From NCBI RefSeq assembly GCF_965363235.1, contig NC_134845.1, forward strand, positions 64,695,261-64,759,260: 64,000 bases of DNA. Direction: 5' to 3'. Positions 32,570-44,500 of this stretch are shown piece by piece. The notes under the pieces were generated by a model, which worked only from the letters and a program-made list of their open reading frames with translations, was not told the DNA's origin and made no database searches. A program made the position numbers and the translations under genes. This DNA comes from Mytilus galloprovincialis (lineage: Eukaryota; Mollusca; Bivalvia; Mytilida; Mytilidae). Numbering within the stretch: the first letter of the stretch is position 1; each line of letters begins with the position of its first letter.

Positions 32570-34730
32570 CAATAAAGAAGATTCATTTACATTATACTGA
32601 ACTAACAAGGAACGTTCCTAAGCAGTAAACTGCAACATTCATTAACAGTACATCGACCAACAAGGAATTGAATTAATAGTGCAATGTAAACAAGGAAAAT
32701 TCTGTAACAGTACCTTGCAATGAAGGAACATTCATTAACAGCATACTGACCAACAAGGAACATTGATTACCAGTACCCTGTAATCAATGAACATTCATTA
32801 ACAGTATACTGACCAACAAGGAACATTAATTACCAGTACCCTTCAATCAATAAACATGAATCAACAGTTTAACTTTTGGATGCTTATTTGATTTGCAGTA
32901 TCAAACAAGAATGTGTCCCCAGTACACGGATGTCCCATCCGCATTATCATTTTCTGTGTTCAGTGGACCGTGAAAATGGGATAAAATCTCTAATATGGCA
33001 TTAAAATTAGAAAGATCATATCATATGGAATATGTGTACCAAGTTTCGAGTTGATTGGACTTCGACTTCATCAAAAACTACCTCGACCAAAAACTTTAAC
33101 CTGAAACTTGCACTATTATTTTCTATGTTCAGTAGACCATTACATTGGGGTCAAAACTCTAATTTGGCATTAAAATTAGAAAGATTAAATCATAAGGAAC
33201 ATGCGTAGTAAGTTTAAAGTTGATTGGACTTCAACTTCATCAAAAACTACCTCGACCAAAAATTTTAACCCGAAGCGGGGCGAACGGACGGACGGACGAA
33301 CGGACGAACAAACAGACGGGCGAACGGACCCACAGACCAGAAAACATAATGCCCATAAATGGGACATAAAAAGGAACATTTATTATCGGTACCCTACAAT
33401 CAATGAACATTCATTAACAGTATACTGACCAACAAGGAACATTAATTACCAGTACCCTACAATCAATGAACATTCATTAACAGTATACTGACCAACAAGG
33501 AACATTAATTATCAGTACCCTACAATCAAGGAACATTCATTAACAGTATACTGACAACAAGGAACATTAATTACCAGTACCCTACAATCAAGGAACATTC
33601 ATTAACAGTATACTGACCAACAAGGAACATTAATTAACAGTATACTGACCAACAAGGAACATTAATTACCAGTACCCTACAATCAAGGAACATTCATTAA
33701 CAGTATACTGACCAACAAGGAACATTAATTATCAATACCCTACAATCAAGGAACATTCATTAACAGTATACTGACCAACAAGGAACATTTATTATCAGTA
33801 CCCTACAATCAATGAACATTCATTAACAGTATACTGACCAACAAGGAACATTAATTATCAGTACCCTACAATCAAGGAACATTCATTAACAGTATACTGA
33901 CCAACAAGGAACATTAATTATCAGTACCCTACAATCAAGGAACATTCATTAACAGTATACTGACAACAAGGAACATTAATTAACAGTATACTGACCAACA
34001 AGGAACATTAATTATCAGTACCCTACAATCAAGGAACATTCATTAACAGTATACTGACAACAAGGAACATTAATTACCAGTACCTTACAATCAATGAACA
34101 TTCATTAACAGTATACTGACAACAAGGAACATTAATTATCAGTACCCTACAATCAATGAACATTCATTAACAGTATACTGACCAACAAGGAACATTAATT
34201 ATCAGTACCCTACAATCAAGGAACATTCATTAACAGTATACTGACCAACAAGGAACATTAATTAACAGTATACTGACCAACAAGGAACATTAATTACCAG
34301 TACCCTACAATCAAGGAACATTCATTAACAGTATACTGACCAACAAGGAACATTAATTATCAATACCCTACAATCAAGGAACATTCATTAACAGTATACT
34401 GACCAACAAGGAACATTTATTATCAGTACCCTACAATCAATGAACATTCATTAACAGTATACTGACAACAAGGAACATTAATTATCAGTACCTTACAATC
34501 AAGGAACATTCATTAACAGTATACTGACCAACAAGGAACATTTATTATCAGTACTCTACAATCAAGGAACATTCATTAACAGTATACTGACCAACAAGGA
34601 ACATTAATTATCAGTACCCTACAATCAAGGAACATTCATTAACAGTATACTGACCAACAAGGAACATCAATTATCAGTACCCTATAATCCACGAACATTC
34701 ATAAACAGCATGCTGAACAACAAGAAACAT
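32570..34730 (+). repeat. Satellite array, ~63-bp unit with higher-order structure
   Basis: Units alternate GGAACATTCATTAACAGTA-TACTGACCAACAA and GGAACATTAATTATCAGTA-CCCTACAATCAA. The first ~300 bp and last ~60 bp are diverged. Marker variants (ATCAATACCC at 33731 and 34359; TAATTAACAG at 33631 and 34259) recur at exactly 628 bp, so ten units form a higher-order unit. A pearl-like element interrupts it at 32.9-33.37 kb. Confidence 0.9.
32905..33368 (+). mobile_element. Pearl-like non-autonomous element, two core units
   Basis: Left end ACGGATGTCCCATCC, two cores ~169 bp apart (CCTCGACCAAAAA near 33081 and 33250), ACGG microsatellite (33285-33330), right end AAATGGGACATAAAA. The inverted pair is ATGTCCCAT/ATGGGACAT. 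Confidence 0.7.
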
Positions 34731-34734
34731 AAAT

Positions 34735-35020
34735 TAACAGTGCAATGCAGACAAGGAAATTATTTTAACAGTTTACGTTAACTAGGTGGATATCATATAT
34801 AAATATATATCATTGTGGTATGTCCAATATATAGAATGCACAGTTTGCTGATATATGGATGTCCAAATATATAGAGCAAAAAAAAACCCTAAAAAATCAG
34901 TTCCAAGAATGCTATTTTTGTTGTTGCAGAATCGCTTAAACTTTATGTTATCGTTTACGTATGTTTTAAAATGATTTGCAATTCGAAAGATATTTTTCAT
35001 TTTTACCTCATAAGTTTATT
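34735..35020. other. Short non-coding spacer
   Basis: No gene recognised. Confidence 0.35.
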
Positions 35021-35029
35021 TATACATTA

Positions 35030-35390
35030 TGCAAATACAGATGTGGTAGTCACCATCTGTCGATTGAGTCTTGAAGGTGACAGGGTTTACCGAGAGAATT
35101 TGCAGTCTCTAAGACTCAAATTACATTGGTGGCGAGTACCATTACGTTATAAATTGTAGAAAATTTGAAATAGAAAGAAAATAAATTTTATCAACTGTTC
35201 AACTCATCAAATATTGTAATATTAGAAAGAAAAATTGTGTTAATTTATCAAAGTTATAAATGTGAAAGTCAGTCCTCCTAGATAATTTTATTGTATTGCT
35301 CACACAAACATGTAATAATTGTATTTTATAGATACTGTATGTTTATATATGTTCTCTATAACTATGTGATTGAAGTTAAATGAGAAATAA
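35030..35390 (+). pseudogene. 5'-truncated LINE 3' end
   Basis: Keeps G-S-H-H-L-S-I-E in one frame (35045-35070), matching the ORF2 C-terminal block at 3.6 kb, and the shared tail GTGAAAGTCAGTCCTCC (35261-35277). The CxxC part is lost. Confidence 0.65.
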
Positions 35391-35728
35391 CGTATTCGTA
35401 CCAACCAACAAGAAATATACACAAACAGTGCAATCCAAAATAAAAATAATTAAAAAAGTACATGACTGTTCTTTCATAGTTTTTCTTACATCTGACATAT
35501 TTTGCCTACCAAATTATCTTCGAATCTTAATTATTTCGTACATATGCGCATTCCTCATCTTTTTCTTTTTCAAAATGTCTAATTTATAAACTGATAATTT
35601 CTATAAAAAAAGTTACGTGACGATTTATTTATAAATAATTTGCTTATCCCATTTTTGATTATAACTTACTTTTATATTTTTTTTTAACAAAACAGAGATC
35701 CTTTGTTGTCAAAAATACTGTAAGTATA

Positions 35729-35866
35729 AAAAAAAGAAGATTTGGTATAATTGCCAATGAGACAACTCTCGACAAGAAACCAAATGACACAGAAATTTTA
35801 ACAACTATAGGTCACTGTATGGCCTTCAACAGTGAGCATAGCCCAAACCGCTTAGTCAGCTAGAAA
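35729..35866 (+). repeat. Dispersed repeat family B
   Basis: TTGGTATAATTGCCAATGAG ... ACTATAGGTCACTGTATGGC ... CTTAGTCAGCT. Confidence 0.65.
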
Positions 35867-35869
35867 AGA

Positions 35870-36410
35870 ATGAATTGCGGAAATAATCTTTCTTAAAAGT
35901 ACAGACAGACCTCTCATCAACTATTGGTTAAAACTAATGATGTTTACTTTTCTGTTTGTTTTCATGGCCGTTCTTTGTATAAGTTATCGGAAATCAAAAT
36001 TATAGAACTACCCTTGTTTGTGCTATGTAATTAATTCTACGTCATATTTGTTTGTTTTCGGAATAAACAATTGCAACGTTTGATATGTAAATACCTCGCA
36101 CGAGAATTAGTTACGTTCAAATCATATGTACATGCACTTAACTTGAACTAAGATAATCTTCGTCACAAGTTGTAGAAACCTGTATAAACATAAATAATGT
36201 TATCATATATATAAGGATAATAGTATTGAAAAATTAATATTGAGTGCAATCGACATTATTGACTTTTAACGTTTACTCCTTATTCAAGTTGAATATACAG
36301 GTTATTTTGACTTGTATATGATATTTTTCTGTATATTGTGAAACACTTTTTAGAAACCTCTGTTGAAAATCCGTCAAGCACTTTTCATGTGTTTGAATTA
36401 AAGAGGATTT
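35870..36410. other. A/T-rich spacer
   Basis: Contains a diverged piece of the repeat also seen near 9.6 and 11.4 kb (GGTTAAAACTAATGATGTTTAC). No gene recognised. Confidence 0.35.
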
Positions 36411-36412
36411 TG

Positions 36413-36745
36413 CTATTCTTTTATGTCCCTTTTCGTCATAGAGCTGTTCATGAAATTTGAGATTTTGAACGTTTCTGATGAAGGTTTATCAAGTAATTTG
36501 GGTGTTCCAAATCTATATAATACCAATTTTAATATAAGACATTTGCGATGTACTTGTAATTGGAAGCAGGCTTTTAATTTAAACGACTTCTGTTCAAAAA
36601 TACTTCTATTGAAATGTGTCGATAATATTAACAATTCGTTTACCGTCTGAAAGTCACTAACAATATCTAGATACCGTTTTAGTCGTCTGATTTTAATTCC
36701 ATCAGTTGTGCATTTTGGCTTAGTCATGATAGTCTGAATTAGCAT
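36413..36745 (-). CDS. Unrecognised open frame
   Basis: 111 codons from an ATG at 36745, Lys/Arg-rich N-terminal half, no signal peptide, membrane span or known motif. It is longer than most chance frames here, but no splice sites, paralogue or regulatory signs back it. It may be chance or a repeat remnant. Confidence 0.2.
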   Translation of the reverse strand: MLIQTIMTKPKCTTDGIKIRRLKRYLDIVSDFQTVNELLILSTHFNRSIFEQKSFKLKACFQLQVHRKCLILKLVLYRFGTPKLLDKPSSETFKISNFMNSSMTKRDIKE

Positions 36746-36952
36746 AGGTGTCAACGTGTAACTGCAAAGCAGTAGCCTCCTCCCTTACTTACCCCGTCGA
36801 CCATCGATCTCACCCTTTTTTGAGTTTATGCAATTCCTTCAATATGACCTTGATTAATCTCTTCATACTCGATTCAAACGATTTGAATATCGGTGAACTA
36901 CAAAACTGTTGCCTTTGATGTATTGTGTAGTCACGAAAAGTATATATGTTAG

Positions 36953-37080
36953 CGGCGATAATTATAGATTATCGTTGATCATCTCAACGAGATTGATTTT
37001 CTCGCTTGAGCCGGGACGGCGAAAGCGAGAAAGGCAATCGAGTTGAGATGACTAATGATAATCTGTTTATCGCTATTTTA
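36953..37080. repeat. Palindromic element
   Basis: Arms AGCGGCGATAATTATAGATTATC...TCTCAACGAGATTGATTTTC and the reverse ending GATAATCTGTTTATCGCTA; inner arms end in TCTCGCTT / AAAGCGAGA around 37010-37020. Probably a foldback MITE; AATAGCGATAAA recurs at 37.22 kb. Confidence 0.6.
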
Positions 37081-37689
37081 CCTATGAAGACGTTGTCAAT
37101 TTCATGTCAATTTCGTTAGCAACGCCACGTGCCTGCTTAGTTTCTAGCAATAATTTTTCCATCTCAAGCGAGTAGCATGATATGAAAATTATCACAAAAA
37201 AAGATCAAACGAAAAATGCACAAAATAGCGATAAAAGAAATTAGACATTAACCTTAAATCATAGGCAATAAGCTAACGGCGCCTGTAAGTCTATTGTCTA
37301 AATGATATTAGGGATTAGTTTTAAATCCTTGTATATACATGTGTAAAGGTACCCTAGTAAAATCGACTGTATATAGTAAAATGTACCCACCGGACTGTTT
37401 CCTCAGGAAGTACTTGTCCAGAATTGAGTAGGACGATCAAGTTTCAATACTTATTTTCCAAGAACCCAGATGTAGTGAAAGATGTCTGGTTTCAGGACTT
37501 TTTAGATTGAAAAGATTTTAACATTTTTTTTTTCATTTTTTTTGTTTACTATTCACAAACGTTTACTTGGAAAATAAATATAAATGCAATTCAATAATAA
37601 AGATCGGAGATTCACAGTTAATACCACCTACTAAGCTAATGTATACCATATATAACAAGGACTTAAAAATTGAAAGCCAGTTATCATAT

Positions 37690-38030
37690 ATCTATGATAT
37701 AAAAAAAAAGTAAAATCGCAAAAATACTGAACTCCGAGGAAATTCAAAACGGAAAGTCCCTAATCAAATGGCAAAATCAAAGCTCAAACATATCAAACGA
37801 AGGGATACCAACGGTCACGTTTCAGACTTGGTACAGGCATTTTCTAATGCAGAAAATTGTGGATTAGACATGGTTTTATAGCTAGCTAAACCCCTCATTT
37901 GTATGACAGCCGTATAAAATTCCATTATATGGACAACGACGTGTAAATAAAACAAACGAACATAATACATGTAATAGGTATAAATGTAAAAAATACGGGT
38001 ACAGCAACATTGTGTAATAATCTTTTACTC
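37690..38030 (+). repeat. Dispersed repeat family C, longest copy
   Basis: TACTGAACTCCGAGGAAATT ... CAGACTTGGTACAGGCATTTTC ... TAGCTAGCTAAACCCCTCATTT ... GACAACGACGTGTAAATAAA. Confidence 0.65.
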
Positions 38031-38034
38031 TGTA

Positions 38035-38635
38035 ATATATCCATGAACTTACGGATTTGAACTGGAATACATACAGTTTTCTATTGCAGTTTCAATATAA
38101 TGTGGAATTTATGATCATATTTATTTTTTAAAGATTTATTATAGAATGCAACTTTTTAGTAATTCATATTACAAAAAAAGAGTTTGGTAAAATATTCATG
38201 AATTTCAAAATAACATTATATTTACACTATAGAACTATCGCGTATTATCCAGTTAAAGTATGCGTTGCGTCAATTCTGACAAAAGGATAGATTTGATGTC
38301 AATTTTCTTAAGATCATTAACTGGAATGATTATAGAAAAGTTATAAGACGTATCTACATTGATTTGTAGTAAAATCAATATTGCAAACGTCATCACGGTA
38401 TATTTGTCGAAAAATTAGGAAACCAATTTACAATTCAAATACAGATGTGGAACAATAAGGATATTCCATTTGATTACAAGCGAGTCAACCACCCAACGTA
38501 GTCACTGGACATTAGCAAGCAAAAAAATACAAATCAACAAAACAAGAGAACAACTGCCATAATCATATTAACACAACAATTAACAAATATGACAAAGCAA
38601 CAATCGCTGAGAATTTTGAATTCTTGACGTAACAT
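38035..38635. other. Non-coding spacer
   Basis: A/T-rich, no exon recognised. Confidence 0.35.
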
Positions 38636-38639
38636 TTTA

Positions 38640-39135
38640 ATCAGTTTACATTGAGGTCTGGAGCTGGCATTTCAGTTACTACTAGAAGTCGTTTGTTAAT
38701 TTATGCATCATTGTCATTTTGTTTAGTTTCTTTTGTTACATATTCTGACATCGGACTCGGACTTCTTTTAAATTGAGTTTTACTGGGCGTATGGTTATGT
38801 GTTTGTTTTTTTCATACATTGCCTAGAGGTATAGGGTTAAGATCTCTAAAAACATGTTTAACACTGCCGAATTATTGCGACTGTCCCAAGGTCTGGCCAT
38901 GGCCTCTGTTGGTCTTGTATGATTTTTTATTTTAGTTTCTTTTATATATTTCGGAGTTAAGTATGATGTCAATTATCACTGAACTAGTATACATTTTTGT
39001 TTAGGGGCCAGTTGAAGCACGCCTTCGGGTACGGGATTTTTTTCGCTGAATTGAAGATCCATAGGTGGCCTTCGGCAGGTATCTGCTCTTTGGTCAGGTT
39101 GTTGTCACATTCCCCATTTCCATTCTTAATTCTCT
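38640..39135 (+). repeat. Dispersed repeat family A
   Basis: Full-length diverged copy: GAGGTCTGGAGCTGGCATTT ... GGGGCCAGTTGAAGCACGCC ... CACATTCCCCATTTCCATTC. Confidence 0.7.
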
Positions 39136-39254
39136 TTCATATTTGAATTTTCTGACTGCTATTTTGTGTTTCTTTATTGAAAGAGTTATTTGTTCTTATA
39201 GTGATTTAGATTATATTGCACTGTTGACTGTTGTGCCATTTTTTGACATTTTTA

Positions 39255-39430
39255 CCCATTATATCTGTTTGTTTTGCTTGACGCATTGTTGTCAATAAAA
39301 TGGAATTTAGTGAGAGGTTTATCTAGCTATAAAACCAGGTTTAATCCACCATTTTCTACATAAGGAAATGCCTTAACAAGTCAGGAATATGACAGTTGTT
39401 TTCGAGTCGTTAGATATGTTGAAGCTTTTG
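39255..39430 (-). repeat. Dispersed repeat family C, inverted copy
   Basis: GCTATAAAACCAGGTTTAATCCACC ... AGGAATATGACAGTTGTTTTCG; same blocks as 15.4 kb. Confidence 0.6.
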
Positions 39431-39439
39431 ATGTTGCTA

Positions 39440-40430
39440 TTTTATAATAAAGGACTTTCCGTGTTGACTTTGGAATTCGGTATTTGTTGTTATTTTACCT
39501 TTAAGGTATAAGCTCCGGATTTGGGCCAGGCCTCCTCTAATCTTGGACAAAGGTGAATCAGCAAGGATTAAGTGTAAACACTGATATAGCCACTGATTTT
39601 AAACGCTGAAAGAAATGGTATAATAGTAAGTTTTTGATGTCAAGGATAAAACTATAGATACGAGGGTACATTTGAGCTAGTATTTTGTAAAATCAATAAA
39701 GAAAATAAATCTAAGATATCCGAACCAATTATATAGATCTGACTTATAATAACTAGTACGTACAAATTGTTAATCATAAATCACCAAACAGATCGAGATA
39801 GAGTCTACGACAAATGGCACATGCGCATTGTACAAACTACAGTATCTTTAAAACCAATAAATAATAGCATGAAATGAATAATGTCATATTCAACCAAAAA
39901 AATAGTGATATTTTTAACGCACATTTATTAGTTATATTTTATTATTATAATGTTTGTATTATTTTATTATAAAATCTATATTGTCACTTGAACATATTTA
40001 GTTTGTGAAAAAACAAAACGAATCATAGTATAGAAAAAAACATAGAAATTCTAGCAAACTATTTTAAATGTCAGAACACATGGAAAAATAATTATAAGAC
40101 TTCTGCCCTCAGTTTTGATGACTGTTTTAAAAAGCAGCAAATATTTTAACATGTTCCATGATGAAGGGGTTTAGCATTCGTTTACTTTTTGTTTTTGGAC
40201 AAGTTTGGATAAGATACACAAAATTATGAGTAGGTAAACAATTTTGAAACAAACCATCCCTTCGATGGCTCGTCACAAGTAACGATACATGAAAACTATG
40301 AATAAATTTATATTCAATCCTTTATACTGGAAATTGATGAGTTGTTCGGTCACTCGTTCCATATTTTTTCTATATTTGAATTCATGAAATAATTATTCGT
40401 TTTATTACATTGACCTTGGACTTTAACGAG
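39440..40430. other. A/T-rich spacer
   Basis: Holds half of the family seen as a palindrome at 41.16 kb (GTTGTTCGGTCACTCGTT at 40.34 kb). No gene recognised. Confidence 0.35.
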
Positions 40431-40434
40431 GACA

Positions 40435-40778
40435 ATTACAGCAGAATGCATTGAGTGTGTAGGTAAAGGTAATATCTGTGTTTGGCTTGCTTGCTAGCTG
40501 AAGCGTGAAGTCATGATTAGGTTTTGTACTAAACTATCTTCTTTTAAAAGTAGACTACACCTATAGTTGTTAATGTCTGTGTCATTTTGGTCTTTTGTGG
40601 ATAGTTGTCTCATTGGCAATCATACCACATCTTTTTTTTTTATATAGTCCGACATATGTCCAATCTATCTGTCTGTAGGAGTATACCTCACCTAATAATG
40701 ACTTCACGGTTCAGCGGACAAGCAAACTAACCAAAGATTTAACCTTTACCTACACACTCAATGCATTCTGCTGTAATA
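40435..40778. repeat. Inverted-repeat element with ~90-bp arms
   Basis: Left arm from ATTACAGCAGAATGCATTGA to ~40525 is matched in reverse by 40685-40778. The spacer holds a family B copy (40555-40640), so a MITE was probably hit by a repeat. Confidence 0.75.
40555..40640 (-). repeat. Dispersed repeat family B, short copy
   Basis: GTGGATAGTTGTCTCATTGG CAATCATACCACATC, inside the inverted-repeat element. Confidence 0.65.
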
Positions 40779-41157
40779 GAACATGAGAGGAATTATTAAT
40801 TATCCTCTATGCGTTCTCAATATTGTGTTGATGCAACGTCATTGTCGGTTGATGCAAAACTTATTTCGTGCTGATTTCCCGGGTTATGCATTGCGAACCA
40901 ATGTAATAAGATTATTTATTACATTGGTTGCAATGAATTACATTGATTTCCCAGTTAAATAAAAACCGTTATTTTCACATGTGAAATAAACGTGGTTATT
41001 TCACTCTCTGACGTCATACAACAATAGACGTTGTCAAGACGTCGATAACGGCGGATACACTGACAAACAAATTGTGAATGCGTAGAAAAAAGATATAGTT
41101 CCTTACATGTTTTACATTTATTTCTTTTTAAAAAGCCATTTGCCAATGTAATAAAAA

Positions 41158-41315
41158 GAATGACTAATTAAAGAATTCAATATCGAAAAATATTCAACTC
41201 GTGACCGAACAACACTGATAATAAACTCATGCGCTACGCGCATTCGTGAATTAATGTGGTGTTCGGTCACTCGTTGAATATTTTTCTCTATTTGAATTCT
41301 TCGATTAGTTATTCT
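41158..41315. repeat. Palindromic MITE
   Basis: Arms of ~58 bp (GAATGACTAATTAAAGAATT ... GTGACCGAACAACAC and its reverse) around a ~40-bp core with ATGCGCTACGCGCAT. Half copies lie at 40.33-40.41 kb. Confidence 0.75.
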
Positions 41316-41449
41316 ATAATTATTTATTGCGAACCAATGTAATAAGATTATTTATTTATAAGATAAGTAAATCAGACCTAGTAGTTTTGTGGTCAAGTAT
41401 GTATGAAAATAGGTCATGATAGATAACGTATTAGTAGATCCAACAAGTC

Positions 41450-41524
41450 ATGTCGAAAGTCGTTCTCGTTTGTTTGACATTTTTGTCATTAGTGGCTTTA
41501 AATAGTGGCCAGCAGCAGCAGCCG
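41450..41524 (+). CDS. Ly6-like gene exon 1 (signal peptide)
   Basis: 25 codons, phase 0 end, donor CCG|GTAAGT. It ends in four CAG codons and CCG. Confidence 0.78.
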
Positions 41525-44500
41525 GTAAGTTATAATGCTTATAGTATTCAAAAATCATAAGCGACGGAAAATAGTTTCGAATGAGAGAAATCTTGTGATG
41601 GAAAGAATATTTCGTGAGGAAAGATTGTTTGTTAATGGGACAACAACATTTTAAAAAAAATCAAAGGGTCACTGCTAGATATTATACAGTTACTGTGTTT
41701 TGATGAGGTAAATATGTAGTTTTATTGACTTCTGAAAAACTGATATTCACTGAGGCCAACGGCCTCAGTGAATATCAGTTTTTCAAAAGTCATTTTCTTT
41801 GCGCGGTGAATATACTTTTCCGCAGGTGAATACGCTTATTTATTCAATTCCCATTTATATAGAAAACCCTACTAACTTTTTTTGCGCCTTTTCCAAGTGA
41901 AGTCTGGATCCTCTAGCCTTTGTAAATCTTGTATGGGTTTTTTTTATTAATCTTAGTTCATTTATATGTTTCGAATTTTAGTGTGACGTCCATTTTTACT
42001 GAATTTGTACAGATTTTTGTTAAGGGGCCAGCTGATTCCTCAGGGTGCAAGATTTTCTCGCTGTGTTGAAGATCCATTTGTAACCTTGGGATTTTTTGTT
42101 TTGTTCTCTTTGACACATTCCTTATTTCCATTCTTAAATTCCTTAAAAGATGTGATATTCAAGTAAATACAACAAGATTATCCCCTGTTTATATGGGACA
42201 ACATCCCTAATGCGCCTCGAAATGAGGAACCAAAAGTCACGTGTAAAAAAAAAATCTCTGTAGTGATATTGGACATGTTTCTATTTTTTACAAATGACTG
42301 AACTTAACCATTTGTGGTGATTAGGAAAGTAGAGGAACATAGAATAAATGTGTAAAAACTATGGAGCTATTAAATGTGTTCAAAGTATTAAATTTTCAAA
42401 GAACTTATTGTGTTAAAAAGGGGATATGTTCGGGGTATGCTAATTTACGGAAAAAGTAATCTCACTTCGTACCCCGAAAATTTAACCACATATGTGAAAA
42501 TGTCACAGCTTCGAAACGAGCTATCATACATATCCAAGTTTACGATATGTACTGAGCTACAGGAAAAAACGTTACCATTACCGCCTATGTAAAAACAATT
42601 AAAGATTTTGACCCATATGAAAAATTATAATTTTCGTTTTATTCTCTTGCAAGGTTATACTTGTTTCTTTTATATAACATTCTTCGGTATTTGTGTTTCC
42701 ATTTTTATTATTTGTTTTAGATATCGTGTCATTTGTGTAGAGGACCAAAATTTATATGTGAAAGATCTCATGTATCATCAGCCTGTCTAGATCCCAGTCA
42801 ACAATTCTGTATAAACGATGTAGAAAATCTTAAAGATGGCTCAAGATACGTAACCAGAAGGTTTGTTGTCAAATATCTTTGTAAAAACTGTAAGGGAGCT
42901 ACCATTTGATTTTTATGGGGGGCTAGGATGAAAAATTTTGTCCTGCATTTTTTTTTAGCTGTAATATATGTCCTGCCTTTTTATTTTTTCACTCTGTTCG
43001 GTCCTGCCTTTTTTTTTTAGTTTATCCTGACTTAATTTTACCAAATTTGTCGTCCTGACTTTTTTTGCAAGTGTCTCATCCTGCCTTTTTTTTTTTTACT
43101 CAAAACTCCTGTCATGCCTATTTTTTTCAAATTTCATCCTGACGGCAGTTCCACTTAAGTAAGAGAACAGGTAAATAAATCTTTCAGCAAAAAATCACTA
43201 GAATATGCCTATTCAATCTAGGACCCTTACTTTACTAATGATATAAAGTTAAACACACTAAAAATAGTACAAAGAAGGCCTGCCTGATTTGTCACGTACC
43301 GACACCGAAACATCTCAAGTTTCAGTGAAATGGTAAATCATAAAGTGGAACACAGAAGAACCGTAAGACGAACATCTTGTTATGTTTTATAAAATCACAT
43401 ATTTTTCAACTGCTTACAATCACAAACACAGATAGACTTATACAACCACTCAAATAGTCTAGGAACAAAAGCACACACCCTCATACCAAATTCCATCCTT
43501 AAGGGTGTACTTAGGTGAGGTTTTGAAATTTGTTTCAAATGTTCGGACTCCTTGGTGTTTTTCCATACAATACAATGTAAAATATTTTCCCCCATTACAC
43601 CCATTTATTTTTTCATATAAGACTTAATAGCTCATAAAAGATCATTGACCAAAACTTTAGAAGATTCTTGATTTTCTTTCTTTTGTTTTGAGACCCAAAT
43701 AATACCTATGGAAATATAAGGTAAAAGTCCGAGTCAGACTTTTCCCGCCATATTATAAATCTCAAATATCTCGAAAAGGAGGTCCATGACCTACAAATAT
43801 TTTTTTAGCTTATTTTTAGCCTTAACGAATACTCTACCGGGTTATAGTATCAATTTTAAATTCTTGATTTATTAATTTTCAATTAACCTCACCTAAGTAC
43901 ATCCTTAAGAACATATGTTTTCCACTATTAAAACTTGGAACAACCTCAGCCCTCTGAGCATTGTGTAGAGTCATTCAAAGCAGATGTCTCAACCTACACC
44001 TATAGTCTGTAAATGTTTAGGTGTAAATAGTTTTATTTTGATATGAAAAAATTATTTATAGAGTGAAAATGTGAACTATATAAACATGTTAGAACTAATT
44101 TTGTTAATAATTCTTAAATTGCACTGTTCATTTAGTACGTTCCCACTATGCCATGCGTACGTAGTACAAGTGAAATAAACTTCAACGTGTTAAAGGCGGT
44201 CACTACATTGTACAAAGTAGAAAGCAGAAAACAGTAGAAAAAATATATAAACGCCAATGAGACCAATCTCCCATACAGACAGAGTTGTCGTCCAATCTTG
44301 ATTGAGGAGGAAAGGACGATAACTCTGTCTGTATGGGAGATTGCAATGAGACAACAACCGATGAAACGTATTTTCACTGTCTGAGGTTAGGGGAGAGTTG
44401 GGATGCCGCTATCATGTTTAACCCCGCCACATTCTGTAAGTACATTTCTGTCCCAAGTAAGCAGCCTGTAATTAAGTGGTTGTCGTTCTTTGATGTTTTA

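Noticed and set aside
32570-34730. CRISPR-like regular array
   Set aside because: Units are contiguous without unique spacers and the genome is eukaryotic; it is a satellite.
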